64,000 nucleotides of DNA, from positions 1 to 64,000 of the forward strand of contig CAZEJO010000004.1 of assembly GCA_964512285.1 (NCBI GenBank). Reading direction: 5' to 3'. Below are positions 39,839 to 48,253 of this stretch, one piece after another. The DNA is from SM23-28-2 sp964512285. GTDB taxonomy: Bacteria > Chloroflexota > Dehalococcoidia > SM23-28-2. Under the pieces are notes generated by a model. The model ran no database searches. It worked only from the letters and a program-made list of their open reading frames with translations, and was not told the origin of the DNA. Position numbers and translations under genes: made by a program. How positions within the stretch are numbered: the first letter of the stretch is position 1; the number at the start of each line of letters is the position of its first letter.

Positions 39839-40267
39839 ATGAAGCAAGCGAACGTCGTCACCTGCTTCCTCCTTCGTCGCAGTGGCGGCGACGACAAGAT
39901 CCTTCTGCTGCGGCGCAGCCAGCAAGTGGGCACCTACCGGGGTCGCTGGGCCGGCGTCAGCGGCTACATAGAGGAAACCGATCCTCTGACCCAGGCTCAC
40001 ACAGAGATAGAAGAGGAGACAGGCTTGGCCAGGGAGGACGTGCAGCTTCTGAGTACGGGCGACTCCCTGGAGGTGGTGGACGCCGAAGCCGATCGGACGT
40101 GGATAGTGCACCCCTTCCTGTTCGAGGTGCGAGAGCCCGCCAGCATACGGGCGGACTGGGAGCATACCGAAACCCGCTGGATCCGGCCGGAGGAGGTCTT
40201 CCAGTACGAGACCGTCCCTCAGCTAGCGGAGGCGCTCATGCGGGTCTACCCGCTGCGACAGCCATGA
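39839..40267 (+). CDS. Nudix hydrolase
   Basis: 142 residues. Hydrolyses a nucleoside diphosphate linked to another moiety. The Nudix box reads GYIEETDPLTQAHTEIEEET followed by GL; the EExxEExG part is intact, while the usual Arg is Thr. WAGVSG precedes it, as in dinucleotide pyrophosphatases. A TATACT box lies about 17 bp upstream of the ATG, with gagga as ribosome binding site. The stop overlaps the start of the eIF2B-like gene (ATGA), so the two act together, perhaps in nucleotide or phosphosugar salvage (inference). Confidence 0.85.
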   Translation: MKQANVVTCFLLRRSGGDDKILLLRRSQQVGTYRGRWAGVSGYIEETDPLTQAHTEIEEETGLAREDVQLLSTGDSLEVVDAEADRTWIVHPFLFEVREPASIRADWEHTETRWIRPEEVFQYETVPQLAEALMRVYPLRQP

Positions 40268-41166
40268 CTACCATCAGTCCTCGCATATCCCAGGCTATCG
40301 AGACCATCGGCCAGGATCGCACTCACGGCGCCGGCTGGCTGGCCCGCGACGCCGCCAACGTCCTCACCCATTCGCTCGAGGATTGCCCGGCCCAGACCGC
40401 CGCAGAGTTCCTCTCCTACCTCAGAGAAGTGGCCACGGCTCTGGCTCAGGCACAACCGAGCATGGCCGCCGTGACCAATGCCGTGGGTGCCGTAGTCCTG
40501 GCCGCCAGCCAGAAAGCGCCGAGTGGTCTGACCGCCATGCGCCGGGCGGCGTCGGCCCAAGGCCACCAGATAGTCGATAGCTGGGACAAGGCCTCCCGCC
40601 GTATCGTGCGTCACGCCGAGAGGACGCTGCCCTCAGGCGCGATCATGACCCACAGCTACTCAGCGACCACCTTCGCCGTCCTGGAGCGCCTGGCGTCCAA
40701 GGGGTCGCCGATCATCGTCACCGAATCGGCTCCACTGAACGAGGGGAGAACTGTCGCTCGCCTTCTAGCTCGCTTGGACGTGCCGGTGACCCTGATCAGC
40801 GACGCCCAGGCGGCAGCGTTCATGCCACAGGCCGAGGCGGTGCTGGTCGGCGCCGACACCGTCTTCGCCAACGGCGCTGTGGTCAACAAGGTTGGCACAT
40901 GCGCCCTCGCCTTCCTTGCCCGAAACGCTCGCATTCCCTTCTACGTGGCAACGGAGACCCTTAAGGTTGCGCCGGGCCGACCGGAGGCCGCTCAGCAGGC
41001 GCCGGAGGAAAAGCAGCCGGGGCTGGCTATCCCCGCCGTCTACTTCGACCTGACGCCGCCCCGCCTGGTGACGGCCCTCATCACCGAGGAGGGCGTGTTC
41101 GCTCCCAAGGAGATACGACCGCTGGCCACGCGAGCGCGTCAGTACCGGAAAGCCCTCTTCCTCTAG
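40264..41166 (+). CDS. eIF-2B alpha/ribose-1,5-bisphosphate isomerase-like protein
   Basis: 300 residues from ATG 40264 (ATGA overlap with the Nudix gene; the longer frame from 40099 is a shadow). The helical N-domain (1-110) and Rossmann-like isomerase domain match the IF-2B/MtnA/R15P-isomerase family: LPSGAIMTHSYSATTFAVL, VTESAPLNEGR and the signature VLVGADTVFANGAVVNKVGT with the catalytic Asp. In bacteria such proteins isomerise phosphorylated aldoses; true translation-factor function is not expected. The Nudix partner would fit a pathway that frees ribose phosphates from nucleotides. Confidence 0.85.
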   Translation: MTTISPRISQAIETIGQDRTHGAGWLARDAANVLTHSLEDCPAQTAAEFLSYLREVATALAQAQPSMAAVTNAVGAVVLAASQKAPSGLTAMRRAASAQGHQIVDSWDKASRRIVRHAERTLPSGAIMTHSYSATTFAVLERLASKGSPIIVTESAPLNEGRTVARLLARLDVPVTLISDAQAAAFMPQAEAVLVGADTVFANGAVVNKVGTCALAFLARNARIPFYVATETLKVAPGRPEAAQQAPEEKQPGLAIPAVYFDLTPPRLVTALITEEGVFAPKEIRPLATRARQYRKALFL

Positions 41167-41198
41167 CAGACAATCGGCTTCCCTGATATACTGCCGCC

Positions 41199-42623
41199 GT
41201 GCACGCTATCAGTCGTCTTCGGCCTGCCTTGCTCTGCCTCGCTGTGGCTGGCTTGACCGCGGCCTTGCTCACGGCCTGCGGGGGGGAGGAGGAGGCAGCG
41301 ACCGCGACGCCCACAGCGACGGTGACCCCTGCGGTCACCGCCACGCCAACCCGCGTGGCCACTCCGACCGTCACGGCCACGCCAACCGGAACCGTTGCAC
41401 CCACGCCTACGGCAACCCCGCTGCCCAGCTCCACAGCCGTCGCTACGCCTACAGTCGTCGCTGCGCCGAGCCAGCCCGGCGACTTCGCCGATTATCCCGC
41501 CGCCATCGCCGGCTACCTCACCGTCGCGGGCGGCTCTGAGTCCTGCCTGACCGAGCTCTTCGCCGCCTGGGACATGCCCACAGCCGTGCCTGGCTGGGCT
41601 GGCGAGGGTAGCGCTGTCGACAGCTATGCGGGCGCTGGCTCCGTTGATTGTGGCGTCGGCGATCTCGATGGCGATGGCGAAGACGAGTATATCGTGCGGA
41701 TCACCAACCCCGTCGTGACCGATATCATGCCCGATGCCGACGTGCTCATCTTCGATCGCGGTGCCGCCGGCTACGAGGTGGCGTTCCAATCGAGCGCAAC
41801 GCTGGGGCCGTCTCCCCCCTGGCAGCCCGTCATCCTGGGAATCGGCGACTTCAACGGCGACGGCAAGCTGGAGGCCAGCTTCACCGCAGACTCCTGCGGC
41901 GCCAGTACCTGCTGGACGTCGGTCTTCGTGCTGGCGTGGGACGGCCAGCAGTATGTCGACCTCACTGGCGAGCAGATCACCGTGCCCTTTCCGATGGACA
42001 TCAGGTTCGTTGACACTAACAGCGACGGGATCCAGGAGCTATACGTGGCGGCAGGCCAGATCGGCTCCATTGGAGCAGGGCCGCAGAGGGATAGCAACCT
42101 GACCTACGCCTGGGACGGTACCAACTACGCCTTGGTCGACACCGAAATCGAACCTTCTGAGTTCCTCTACTTCGCCGTCGTAGACGGCGACGAGGCCTAT
42201 GCGGCCGGCGACCTCGAGACGGCCATGCAACTCTACAACAAGGCCATCAACGACGGCGCCCTCTGGGACTGGAAAGAGGACTTCAGCGGCGTGAGCGGCC
42301 GCGACGAGCTTGTCCCCTACGCCCACTTCCGCCTGTACCTGGCCCAGCTGGTCAGCCTACCGCCTGGCGATGAGGCTGCGGTGCAGGACCTGGTCGACTC
42401 CATCGCTGCGCTGGCTGGCCAGTTCCCGGCCAGCCTCAATGCTCAGGCTGCTGCCCAGTTCGCGGCGGCCTATCCCGACGGCCAGGTCTCGCCCCAGGCC
42501 CTGGCGGCGGGCTGCGCCGCTTTCCTGGCCTATGTGGAGGGCAATCGCCTGGACTTCGACGACATCTGGTACTACGGCTACGCCAACCCCGATCTCATCC
42601 CTGAACGCCTCTGTCCCCACTGA
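41199..42623 (+). CDS. secreted lipoprotein with Thr/Pro linker and FG-GAP-like repeats
   Basis: 474 residues from GTG 41199. The lipoprotein signal ends ALLTACGGEEE (lipobox LTAC, about residue 27). A long T-P-T-A-T spacer (33-90) lifts the domain from the membrane. Calcium-loop, FG-GAP-like repeats follow: VGDLDGDGEDEYIVR (about 152), IGDFNGDGKLEASF (about 213) and VDTNSDGIQELYV (about 270). Then comes a TPR-like helical pair (EAYAAGDLETAMQLYNKAI, about 330) and a helical tail. The function is unknown; a surface-attached binding protein is likely. A TATACT box only 6 bp before the GTG suggests a leaderless mRNA. Confidence 0.8.
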   Translation: MHAISRLRPALLCLAVAGLTAALLTACGGEEEAATATPTATVTPAVTATPTRVATPTVTATPTGTVAPTPTATPLPSSTAVATPTVVAAPSQPGDFADYPAAIAGYLTVAGGSESCLTELFAAWDMPTAVPGWAGEGSAVDSYAGAGSVDCGVGDLDGDGEDEYIVRITNPVVTDIMPDADVLIFDRGAAGYEVAFQSSATLGPSPPWQPVILGIGDFNGDGKLEASFTADSCGASTCWTSVFVLAWDGQQYVDLTGEQITVPFPMDIRFVDTNSDGIQELYVAAGQIGSIGAGPQRDSNLTYAWDGTNYALVDTEIEPSEFLYFAVVDGDEAYAAGDLETAMQLYNKAINDGALWDWKEDFSGVSGRDELVPYAHFRLYLAQLVSLPPGDEAAVQDLVDSIAALAGQFPASLNAQAAAQFAAAYPDGQVSPQALAAGCAAFLAYVEGNRLDFDDIWYYGYANPDLIPERLCPH

Positions 42624-42744
42624 GCCCCGCGAGTGACACCCGGCCCTCGCTTCCCCGCCTCGGGATCGATTACAATGAGCCTTCGGCGGGCTCTTGTCAC
42701 GGGCCTTTCGCTCCCATCCGCAACCGAGATGAAGGACGAATAGC

Positions 42745-43560
42745 GTGCCGAAGGTCAAGGTCAACGGCATCCAGCTATACCATGAGGTGCACGGTCAGGG
42801 AGAGCCCCTGGTGCTGATCATGGGCCTGGGCGCTAGCACTCTCGGCTGGAACATGCAGATCCCTACCTTGAGCCGCGAGTTCCAGGTCATCGCCTTCGAT
42901 AATCGTGGCTCCGGCCGCAGCGATAAGCCGGCCACACCCTACACCATACGCCTGTTCGCTGACGACACCGCCGACCTCATGGATGCCCTGGGCATCGCCT
43001 CCACCCACGTCTACGGCCAGTCGATGGGTGGGCTCATCGCCCAGGAGTTGGCTTTGAGCTACCCAGAGCGGGTGCGGACGCTGGTTCTGGGCTCCACCAC
43101 TTGCGGCGGCCAGCAGGCTGTCCCTGCTCTCCCCGAGCACCTCACCCTCATGGCTGCCCTCAACACCCTCAGCGTTGAAGAAGCGGCGGAGAAAGGCCTG
43201 CCACTCATGTACAGCGAGGAGTTCATCGCCCGCAAGCGGCAGGAGCTCATCGCCCGGGCCCTGGCCGAAGCCGAACTTCGCCCGCCGCTCGATGCCTTCG
43301 TGCGGCAGGTACAGGCCACCGTGCGCCATGAGGCCTACGATAGGCTACCCCAGATCTGCTGTCCCACCCTAATCATCAGCGGCGCCGACGACAAGGTCGT
43401 GCCGGCCGAGAATTCGCGCATCCTGGCCGAACGCATCCCTAACGCCGAGCTCGTGGTGCTGCCGAAGGCCGGCCACGGCTACCTGGTGGAGTGCGCCGAG
43501 GAGTCCAACGCCATCGTTCTCGACTTCCTGCGCCGCCACCGGAGCGGACCCATCGACTAG
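42745..43560 (+). CDS. alpha/beta hydrolase
   Basis: 271 residues from GTG 42745 (atgaaggac upstream). Classical alpha/beta-hydrolase: oxyanion strand LVLIMGLGAS (about 28), FDNRGSGRSDKP, nucleophile elbow VYGQSMGGLIA (Ser about 95), acid Asp in IISGADDKVVP (about 213) and His in LPKAGHGYLVE (about 240). Closest in pattern to 3-oxoadipate enol-lactonase or esterase types. The substrate is not determined. Three bases separate it from the glycerophosphodiesterase gene, so the two are an operon. Confidence 0.88.
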   Translation: MPKVKVNGIQLYHEVHGQGEPLVLIMGLGASTLGWNMQIPTLSREFQVIAFDNRGSGRSDKPATPYTIRLFADDTADLMDALGIASTHVYGQSMGGLIAQELALSYPERVRTLVLGSTTCGGQQAVPALPEHLTLMAALNTLSVEEAAEKGLPLMYSEEFIARKRQELIARALAEAELRPPLDAFVRQVQATVRHEAYDRLPQICCPTLIISGADDKVVPAENSRILAERIPNAELVVLPKAGHGYLVECAEESNAIVLDFLRRHRSGPID

Positions 43561-43563
43561 AGC

Positions 43564-44310
43564 ATGGCATCGATGGGCAACGGACCAGTGCGCATAGCCC
43601 ACGGCTTTGGCAACGGCCGTCGGCGGCTGCTTCGCGCCCTCATCGGGCCGGTGGATCTCATCGAGACCGACGTCCGGTTCCAGGACGGCAAGATGGTTGT
43701 TCGCCACGAGCGCAAACTGGGCCCTCTGCCCATCCTCGTCGATGAGAGGTCCAGTCTGCGCATCAAGAGCGGCCACAGATGTCGGCTTCACCTGTGGAGA
43801 TGGTACATAGCGCTGATGGGCAACCTCTTAACCCTGCAAGATGTCTTGGCCGAGGCCAAGGACAGGCGAGGCTTGCTTCTGGACCTCAAGGGACACTATG
43901 GCAATAGGGAAGAGGCCTTGGCCCAGACCCTGGCAGAAATGCTCGAGCGCACGGGTATGGGAGAACAGGTAACTATCTGCGGCCAGAATTGGGCTCTCCT
44001 GGAGCACCTGCGCGCAGCCGCTACTCATCTAAAAGTCTACTACTCCATCGGCCGCCCCGACCAGCTCGAGGCATTCCTGGCGATGCTCGAGCACGACCCC
44101 ATACCCGGCATCTGCTTGAACCAGGCGCTGATAGAAGGGGCGCTGATCGAACGCTTGAAGGCTCTGGGGATAACCATCTACACCTGGACGGTAGACGACC
44201 TCTGGCGCGCCCACGAGTTGCTGGAACTCGGCGTAGACGGCATCATCAGCAACAGTCTGGAGACGTTGGGGCTTCTGGGCACGAGCCCCCACCGGCAGCG
44301 CCAGGCTTAG
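43564..44310 (+). CDS. glycerophosphodiester phosphodiesterase family protein
   Basis: 248 residues. TIM-barrel GDPD: active-site start VRIAHGFGNGRR (usual HRG with R replaced by G-F), metal/acid motif DLIETDVRFQDGKMVVRHE (about 31-49), LLLDLKG (about 103) and C-terminal ITIYTWTVDD. It hydrolyses glycerophosphodiesters to glycerol-3-phosphate and an alcohol. Deviation of the HR-G-x-x-N motif (HGFGN) may alter activity. The ATG at 43564 has a second in-frame ATG at 43573. It follows the hydrolase gene by 3 bp, suggesting shared lipid or ester breakdown. Confidence 0.82.
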   Translation: MASMGNGPVRIAHGFGNGRRRLLRALIGPVDLIETDVRFQDGKMVVRHERKLGPLPILVDERSSLRIKSGHRCRLHLWRWYIALMGNLLTLQDVLAEAKDRRGLLLDLKGHYGNREEALAQTLAEMLERTGMGEQVTICGQNWALLEHLRAAATHLKVYYSIGRPDQLEAFLAMLEHDPIPGICLNQALIEGALIERLKALGITIYTWTVDDLWRAHELLELGVDGIISNSLETLGLLGTSPHRQRQA

Positions 44311-44364
44311 GGTGTTCTATCACCGAGATGCAGCGACCCCCGGGCGTAGTATGTCATCTGAAGT

Positions 44365-44431
44365 GAGACCCTTCGCTATGCTCAGGGTGACAGCATGGCC
44401 TAGCGTCATTCTGAGCGGAGCGAAGAATCTC
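44365..44431. repeat. REP-like inverted repeat
   Basis: GAGACCCTTCGCT..GCTCAGGGTGAC (arm 1) and GTCATTCTGAGCGGAGCGAA followed by GAATCTC (arm 2) are near-reverse complements separated by about 13 bp. The second arm is a dispersed repeat that I recognise from several bacterial genomes. It sits between convergent genes and may also stop transcription. Confidence 0.65.
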
Positions 44432-44513
44432 AGCGGCGATGTGGGCAAAATGGCAAGAGTCTGCCCTGAGTAGAGCAAAGGGATGCGCTGCCGGATCTTG
44501 GGGACAGTACGCC

Positions 44514-45605
44514 CTAGCTTCCGCGCGGTATGACGTGTACAGCCGTGGCCTTAAACGAGGCCACCACCTCGCTGTCTGCCTCCAGCTTCATCTCTTCCAG
44601 CGATTGCTTGGTGATAAGGGCCACGAGCGTGAAGCCGCAGTCCAGCACCACCCGCACCTGACCGCCGAGCGTCGTTATGCGGCGGACGGCCCCTCGCAGG
44701 TGATTGCGAGCGCTGGTCGGGTGGCTGTCGAGCCCGGCGGGCTCCAGAATCACATCCTCCGGCCGCAGGCAGACCAGCACCTCGCTTCCAGAGGCGAGGC
44801 TGGGCGCCATGGCCTGAACGGCTGCACTGCCTAAATCGATCGTCGCTAGGCCATCGACCAGGGACTGCAGCCGTCCGCTAACGATCGTCTCCACGCCCAC
44901 AAAGGTCGCCACCTCCTCGTCCACCGGCGCAGCGAAGACCTCCGCCGCCGTCCCCACCTGGCGTATGCTGCCGCCCATCATCACCGCCACCCGGTCGCCC
45001 AGACGCAGAGCCTCCGCACGGTCGTGGGTCACGAACACGGTCGTCACGCCCGTGTCTCGCAGGGCCTGCGCCAGATCATCGAGGAGCCCCTCACGCGTGG
45101 GCTGGTCGAGGGCGCTGAAGGGCTCGTCGAGCAGCAGCACCTCCGGATCGAGGGCGAAGGCGCGGGCCAGATTCGCGCGCTGCGCCTCGCCGCCCGAGAG
45201 GGTCGGGGCGGAGCGCTTGGCTAGATGGGCGATGCCGAACCGGCCCATCCAGTGCGCGGCCTTCTCCCGGCGGACCGACCGGGGCGCTCCCCGCAGTTGC
45301 AGGCCCATCGCGACGTTGTCCGCCACCGAGCGCCGCAGGAGCAACGGATCCTGAAACACGACTGCCATGCGGCGCCGCAGGGCCAGCTCGCGGCCGCCAA
45401 CCGGTTGCCCCTCGAACAGCGCCCGGCCCTGGCGCGGCTTGTGCAGCAGGGCAAGCGTCTCCAAGAGGATGCTCTTGCCCGCCCCGTTGGGGCCGACAAT
45501 CACCAGCACCTCCCCTGTCAGGACGTCCAGATGCGGCACTTTGATGATATCGGCCTTGCCGCGCCGCACCCGGACGTCCCGCAGGGAAAGCTTGGACTTA
45601 CTCAC
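44514..45605 (-). CDS. tupC: tungstate/molybdate ABC transporter ATPase
   Basis: 363 residues from GTG 45605, which overlaps the permease stop as GTGA (the frame extends to 45866, but that is antisense-like read-through of the permease). ATPase motifs: Walker A VGPNGAGKSILLE (about 35), Q-loop VFQDPLLLRR, signature TLSGGEAQRANLARAF (about 128), Walker B VLLLDEPFSALD and switch His FVTHDR. The C-terminal 120 residues are TOBE-like, ending VALITKQSLEEMKL, as in oxyanion importers. It powers import by TupB. Operon order on the minus strand: modE-like, tupA, tupB, tupC. Confidence 0.85.
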   Translation of the reverse strand: MSKSKLSLRDVRVRRGKADIIKVPHLDVLTGEVLVIVGPNGAGKSILLETLALLHKPRQGRALFEGQPVGGRELALRRRMAVVFQDPLLLRRSVADNVAMGLQLRGAPRSVRREKAAHWMGRFGIAHLAKRSAPTLSGGEAQRANLARAFALDPEVLLLDEPFSALDQPTREGLLDDLAQALRDTGVTTVFVTHDRAEALRLGDRVAVMMGGSIRQVGTAAEVFAAPVDEEVATFVGVETIVSGRLQSLVDGLATIDLGSAAVQAMAPSLASGSEVLVCLRPEDVILEPAGLDSHPTSARNHLRGAVRRITTLGGQVRVVLDCGFTLVALITKQSLEEMKLEADSEVVASFKATAVHVIPRGS

Positions 45606-46300
45606 GAACGCTGCTCCTGCTGCTGTACGGTAGTGAGGATCAGGTTCACGACGAAGATCAGGGCTAGAAGGATGAAGGAGAGGGCAATGGCCGCCGCGAA
45701 GTGGCCCCTGCTCACCTCCAACACGATTGCCGTGGTCGTTATGCGCGTATCGCCTGCCAGGTTTCCGCCCACCATGAGGGACGCGCCGATCTCGGAGATG
45801 GCGCCGCCGAAGCCGGCCATCACCGCCGCCAGCAGCGGCAGCTTGGCCTCCCACAGCACCAGCCACAGCATCTGAAGGCGCGAGGCGCCTAAACCATATA
45901 GCTGGCTCCTTAGCCGCGGATGGAGGTTGCGCAGGGCAGCCGCTGTGAAGCCGGTGACGATGGGTGTGGCGATGATCGTCTGAGCGATCACTATTGCTGT
46001 CGGCGTGTAGATAAGATGGAGGTCGCCCAGGGGTCCGCTTCGCCAGAGCATGATCGCCACGATGAGGCCGACGACAACCGGCGGCAGGCCCATGCCCGTA
46101 TTCAACAGGCTGAAGACTAGGTTTCGGCCTGGGAACTCATTGAAGGCCACCACCGACCCCACCGTGACGCCGATGAGAAGGGCAATCGCCGTGGCTGTAC
46201 CGGACACGAGCAGAGAGCGGAGGGTGATCTCCCACACCGAGTAGTCGCCGCTGCCGATAATGCGAAAGGCTTCTCGTATCCCGTCCCATATCAGGTCCAC
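45602..46300 (-). CDS. tupB: tungstate/molybdate ABC transporter permease
   Basis: 232 residues from GTG 46300. Five or six membrane helices. The EAA loop AAALRNLHPRLRSQLYGLGA contacts the ATPase; GLPPVVVGLIVAIMLW is typical of TupB/ModB-like permeases. It forms the channel for the oxyanion delivered by TupA. The stop overlaps the ATPase start (GTGA). The gap to tupA is 18 bp. Confidence 0.88.
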   Translation of the reverse strand: MDLIWDGIREAFRIIGSGDYSVWEITLRSLLVSGTATAIALLIGVTVGSVVAFNEFPGRNLVFSLLNTGMGLPPVVVGLIVAIMLWRSGPLGDLHLIYTPTAIVIAQTIIATPIVTGFTAAALRNLHPRLRSQLYGLGASRLQMLWLVLWEAKLPLLAAVMAGFGGAISEIGASLMVGGNLAGDTRITTTAIVLEVSRGHFAAAIALSFILLALIFVVNLILTTVQQQEQRS

Positions 46301-46318
46301 GGCCGCACCTCCTGTCAG

Positions 46319-47173
46319 CTAGCTCGGGGCCAGCTCCGACTCATCTTTGCCGGCATCGGGAATGAAGAGGGGCTGGCCAAACTTGTCGACGCCGAAGTCC
46401 CTGATGATGTTCTGCACCTCTTCCGAGATCATGAAGTCCACAAAGGCGGCACCGCCCTCATCATTCACCTTGTCGAACTTATCCGGGTTCACCTGCATGA
46501 CATGATACACGTTGAAGAAAACTGGATCGCCTTCAACGAGCACGACCAGCTCCAGGTTCTCGCTCTGCGCCAGGTAGGTGCCGCGGTCGGAGAGGGTGTA
46601 GGCGTCTTTCTGGTTGGCGATCTGGAGGGTTGCCCCCATGCCCTGGCCGCTCTGCTCGTACCAGGATTGGCCTTCCGGATCCAGGCCCGCACTCTCCCAG
46701 ATGGCCTTCTCCTTCTTGTGCGTGCCTGAGTCGTCGCCGCGACTGATGAAGGTTGCCTCGCTCTCGTAGATGGTTGTGAAGGCATCGGCGGCCGAGGTCA
46801 TGCCCTCGATGCCGGCGGGGTCGTCCTCAGACCCAACGATGACGAAATCGTTGTGCATTACGAGTTGGCGGTTGATCGCCGCCCCGCTCTCGACGAGCTC
46901 CAGCTCGGAGCTCGGTGCGTGGACAAGCAGTACGTCCGCGTCGCCGCGCTCGCCCATCGCTAGAGCCTGGCCGGTGCCCACAGCGATGATCTTCACCTCA
47001 TAGTCCGTCTGGTCCTCGAAGTCGGGTACTAGGGTGTCCAACAGGCCGCTGTCGTAGGTACTGGTCGTCGTGGCCAGGATGACCTCCTCCCCCCCGCCGC
47101 CGCAGCCCACGACCGCCAGCATTGCCAGGACTGCGAACATCGCCAGCAGTCCGCTCCATATTCCGTGTCTCAC
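46319..47173 (-). CDS. tupA: tungstate-binding lipoprotein
   Basis: 284 residues from GTG 47173, chosen for the strong aaaggaggtcgg site; the frame extends to 47233 through the operator. A lipoprotein signal ends LAMLAVVGCGGGG. The mature N-terminus VILATTTSTYDSGLLDTLVP carries the TTTST oxyanion loop that is typical of TupA proteins. Further ligand-loop motifs are FISRGDDSGTHKKE (about 140) and GQGMGATLQIANQKDAYTLS. It captures tungstate (or molybdate) outside the membrane. Which oxyanion is preferred cannot be read from sequence with certainty. Confidence 0.88.
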   Translation of the reverse strand: MRHGIWSGLLAMFAVLAMLAVVGCGGGGEEVILATTTSTYDSGLLDTLVPDFEDQTDYEVKIIAVGTGQALAMGERGDADVLLVHAPSSELELVESGAAINRQLVMHNDFVIVGSEDDPAGIEGMTSAADAFTTIYESEATFISRGDDSGTHKKEKAIWESAGLDPEGQSWYEQSGQGMGATLQIANQKDAYTLSDRGTYLAQSENLELVVLVEGDPVFFNVYHVMQVNPDKFDKVNDEGGAAFVDFMISEEVQNIIRDFGVDKFGQPLFIPDAGKDESELAPS

Positions 47174-47200
47174 CGTCTCCGACCTCCTTTCGCGGGAAGC

Positions 47201-47224
47201 CGCTATGCTAGTTGCGGCATAACG
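47201..47224. promoter_or_regulatory. ModE-type operator upstream of tupA
   Basis: CGCTATGC, 8-nt spacer, GCATAACG. This resembles the ModE box (CGCTATATA-N6/7-TATATAACG) in its outer CGCTAT and ATAACG half-sites. It is placed between the modE-like gene and tupA, 28 bp above the tupA start. Confidence 0.6.
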
Positions 47225-47238
47225 ACCCCACAAAAAAA

Positions 47239-47577
47239 CTAACCGCCGCTGGCGAATGCCTCGTCGAAGTCCCGTCCGACGTGCGATTGCGCCGCCGCGC
47301 GAAAGGCGCGGTAGCGCGCGAGGAGTTGCTCACCCTCCGTGGTGAGTGTGGTTCGCCCGCCGCCGGGTCCGCCCGCCTCGCTCCGCACCAACCGTACCCC
47401 CAGGTTGTGCTCGATCTCTTTGATCTTCCCCCACGCCCGCCGATAAGAGAGCCCCATCCGCTCCGCGCCTGCGCTGATCGAGCCCGTCTTGGCAATATGG
47501 TCGAGAAGCTCTGCCCGATAGTCGCTGAAGACCAGCAGACCATCCTTCTCCAACCACAGCTTGACTCTGGGTTGCAC
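47239..47577 (-). CDS. ModE-like HTH transcriptional regulator (N-domain only)
   Basis: 112 residues from GTG 47577. LysR-type winged helix of ModE: LLDHIAKTGSISAGAERMGL, then SYRRAWGKIKEIEHNLGVRL and wing GGGRTTLTTEGEQLLARYR. It lacks the C-terminal TOBE domains that sense molybdate in E. coli ModE. Sensing may be lost or supplied by the separate TOBE protein nearby (47781-47990). It probably controls tupABC through the operator directly downstream. The same strand and 66-bp gap suggest co-transcription or a two-promoter arrangement. Confidence 0.88.
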   Translation of the reverse strand: MQPRVKLWLEKDGLLVFSDYRAELLDHIAKTGSISAGAERMGLSYRRAWGKIKEIEHNLGVRLVRSEAGGPGGGRTTLTTEGEQLLARYRAFRAAAQSHVGRDFDEAFASGG

Positions 47578-47780
47578 GCCAATGCCTCCGAGACAAATGC
47601 CTACGCGGCTGACCAGCCGCGCGCGGACATTATGCGATACGCGTAGCTTGGGGTCAACGATACAGCGCCAGTTGAGCTGAGAATCGGAACTAGCAGGAGT
47701 GTGTCGGACGACACTAAGCTAAGAACCCTGCCACTGAGAGGGCAGAATCCTTTCGAGGAGTGACCAGCAAGACAGAGCGT

Positions 47781-47990
47781 TCAGTCTTTGGCCACCATCA
47801 CCTCGGTGGCCTTGATGACAGCCTTCGCCCGATCCCCCTGCTTGAGGCCCAGTGCCTCGGCAGAACCTCGGGTGATTACGGAGACCACCGATTGACCGCT
47901 AGCTAGCTCAATGGTCACCTCGGCCACGATCTCACCCAGCTTCACGCTGCGTACGATGCCTTCCAACTGGTTGCGAGCGCTGAGTGCCAT
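47781..47990 (-). CDS. mop: molbindin-type TOBE protein
   Basis: 69 residues from ATG 47990, with a textbook aaaggaggtgcgg upstream. A single Mop/TOBE domain: MALSARNQLEGIVRSVKLGE, VTIELASGQSVVSVITRGSAE and VIKATEVMVAKD. Stand-alone molbindins oligomerise and bind molybdate or tungstate oxyanions for storage or buffering. Together with the ModE-like protein that lacks TOBE domains and with TupABC, it completes a cluster for oxyanion uptake, storage and control. Confidence 0.9.
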   Translation of the reverse strand: MALSARNQLEGIVRSVKLGEIVAEVTIELASGQSVVSVITRGSAEALGLKQGDRAKAVIKATEVMVAKD

Positions 47991-48253
47991 AGCCGCACCT
48001 CCTTTCAGGACCACGCCGTCCTACTTTCAGCCTGCTGACTCCGAGCTCGGCTCTGTCCCGGCGCATTGTATCCTATTCCTGACTCCATATCGCGTCAACA
48101 TTCTACTCTCCACCGATCAAACGACGGTTTTCCCGTAGGTTTGACCTGGTGTCACATCCTATCCCGGTCGGTACGGTCTCCGCCATGGTGGCCTAGTAGC
48201 TCAGGAACATGCTTCCCCCTGAGATGACCTCTCCCGGCCTGGGGCCGCAGCGT

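Noticed and set aside
38183..40165. 660-residue version of the kinase fusion
   Set aside because: The extra 130 N-terminal residues are antisense to the Nudix gene and have no homology; GTG 39769 has a ribosome binding site.
40099..41166. 355-residue version of the eIF2B-like gene
   Set aside because: The upstream part overlaps the Nudix gene in another frame; the ATGA overlap at 40264 marks the start.
44514..45866. 450-residue version of the ABC ATPase
   Set aside because: The N-terminal extension reads through the permease gene in another frame; the GTGA overlap at 45605 is the natural start.
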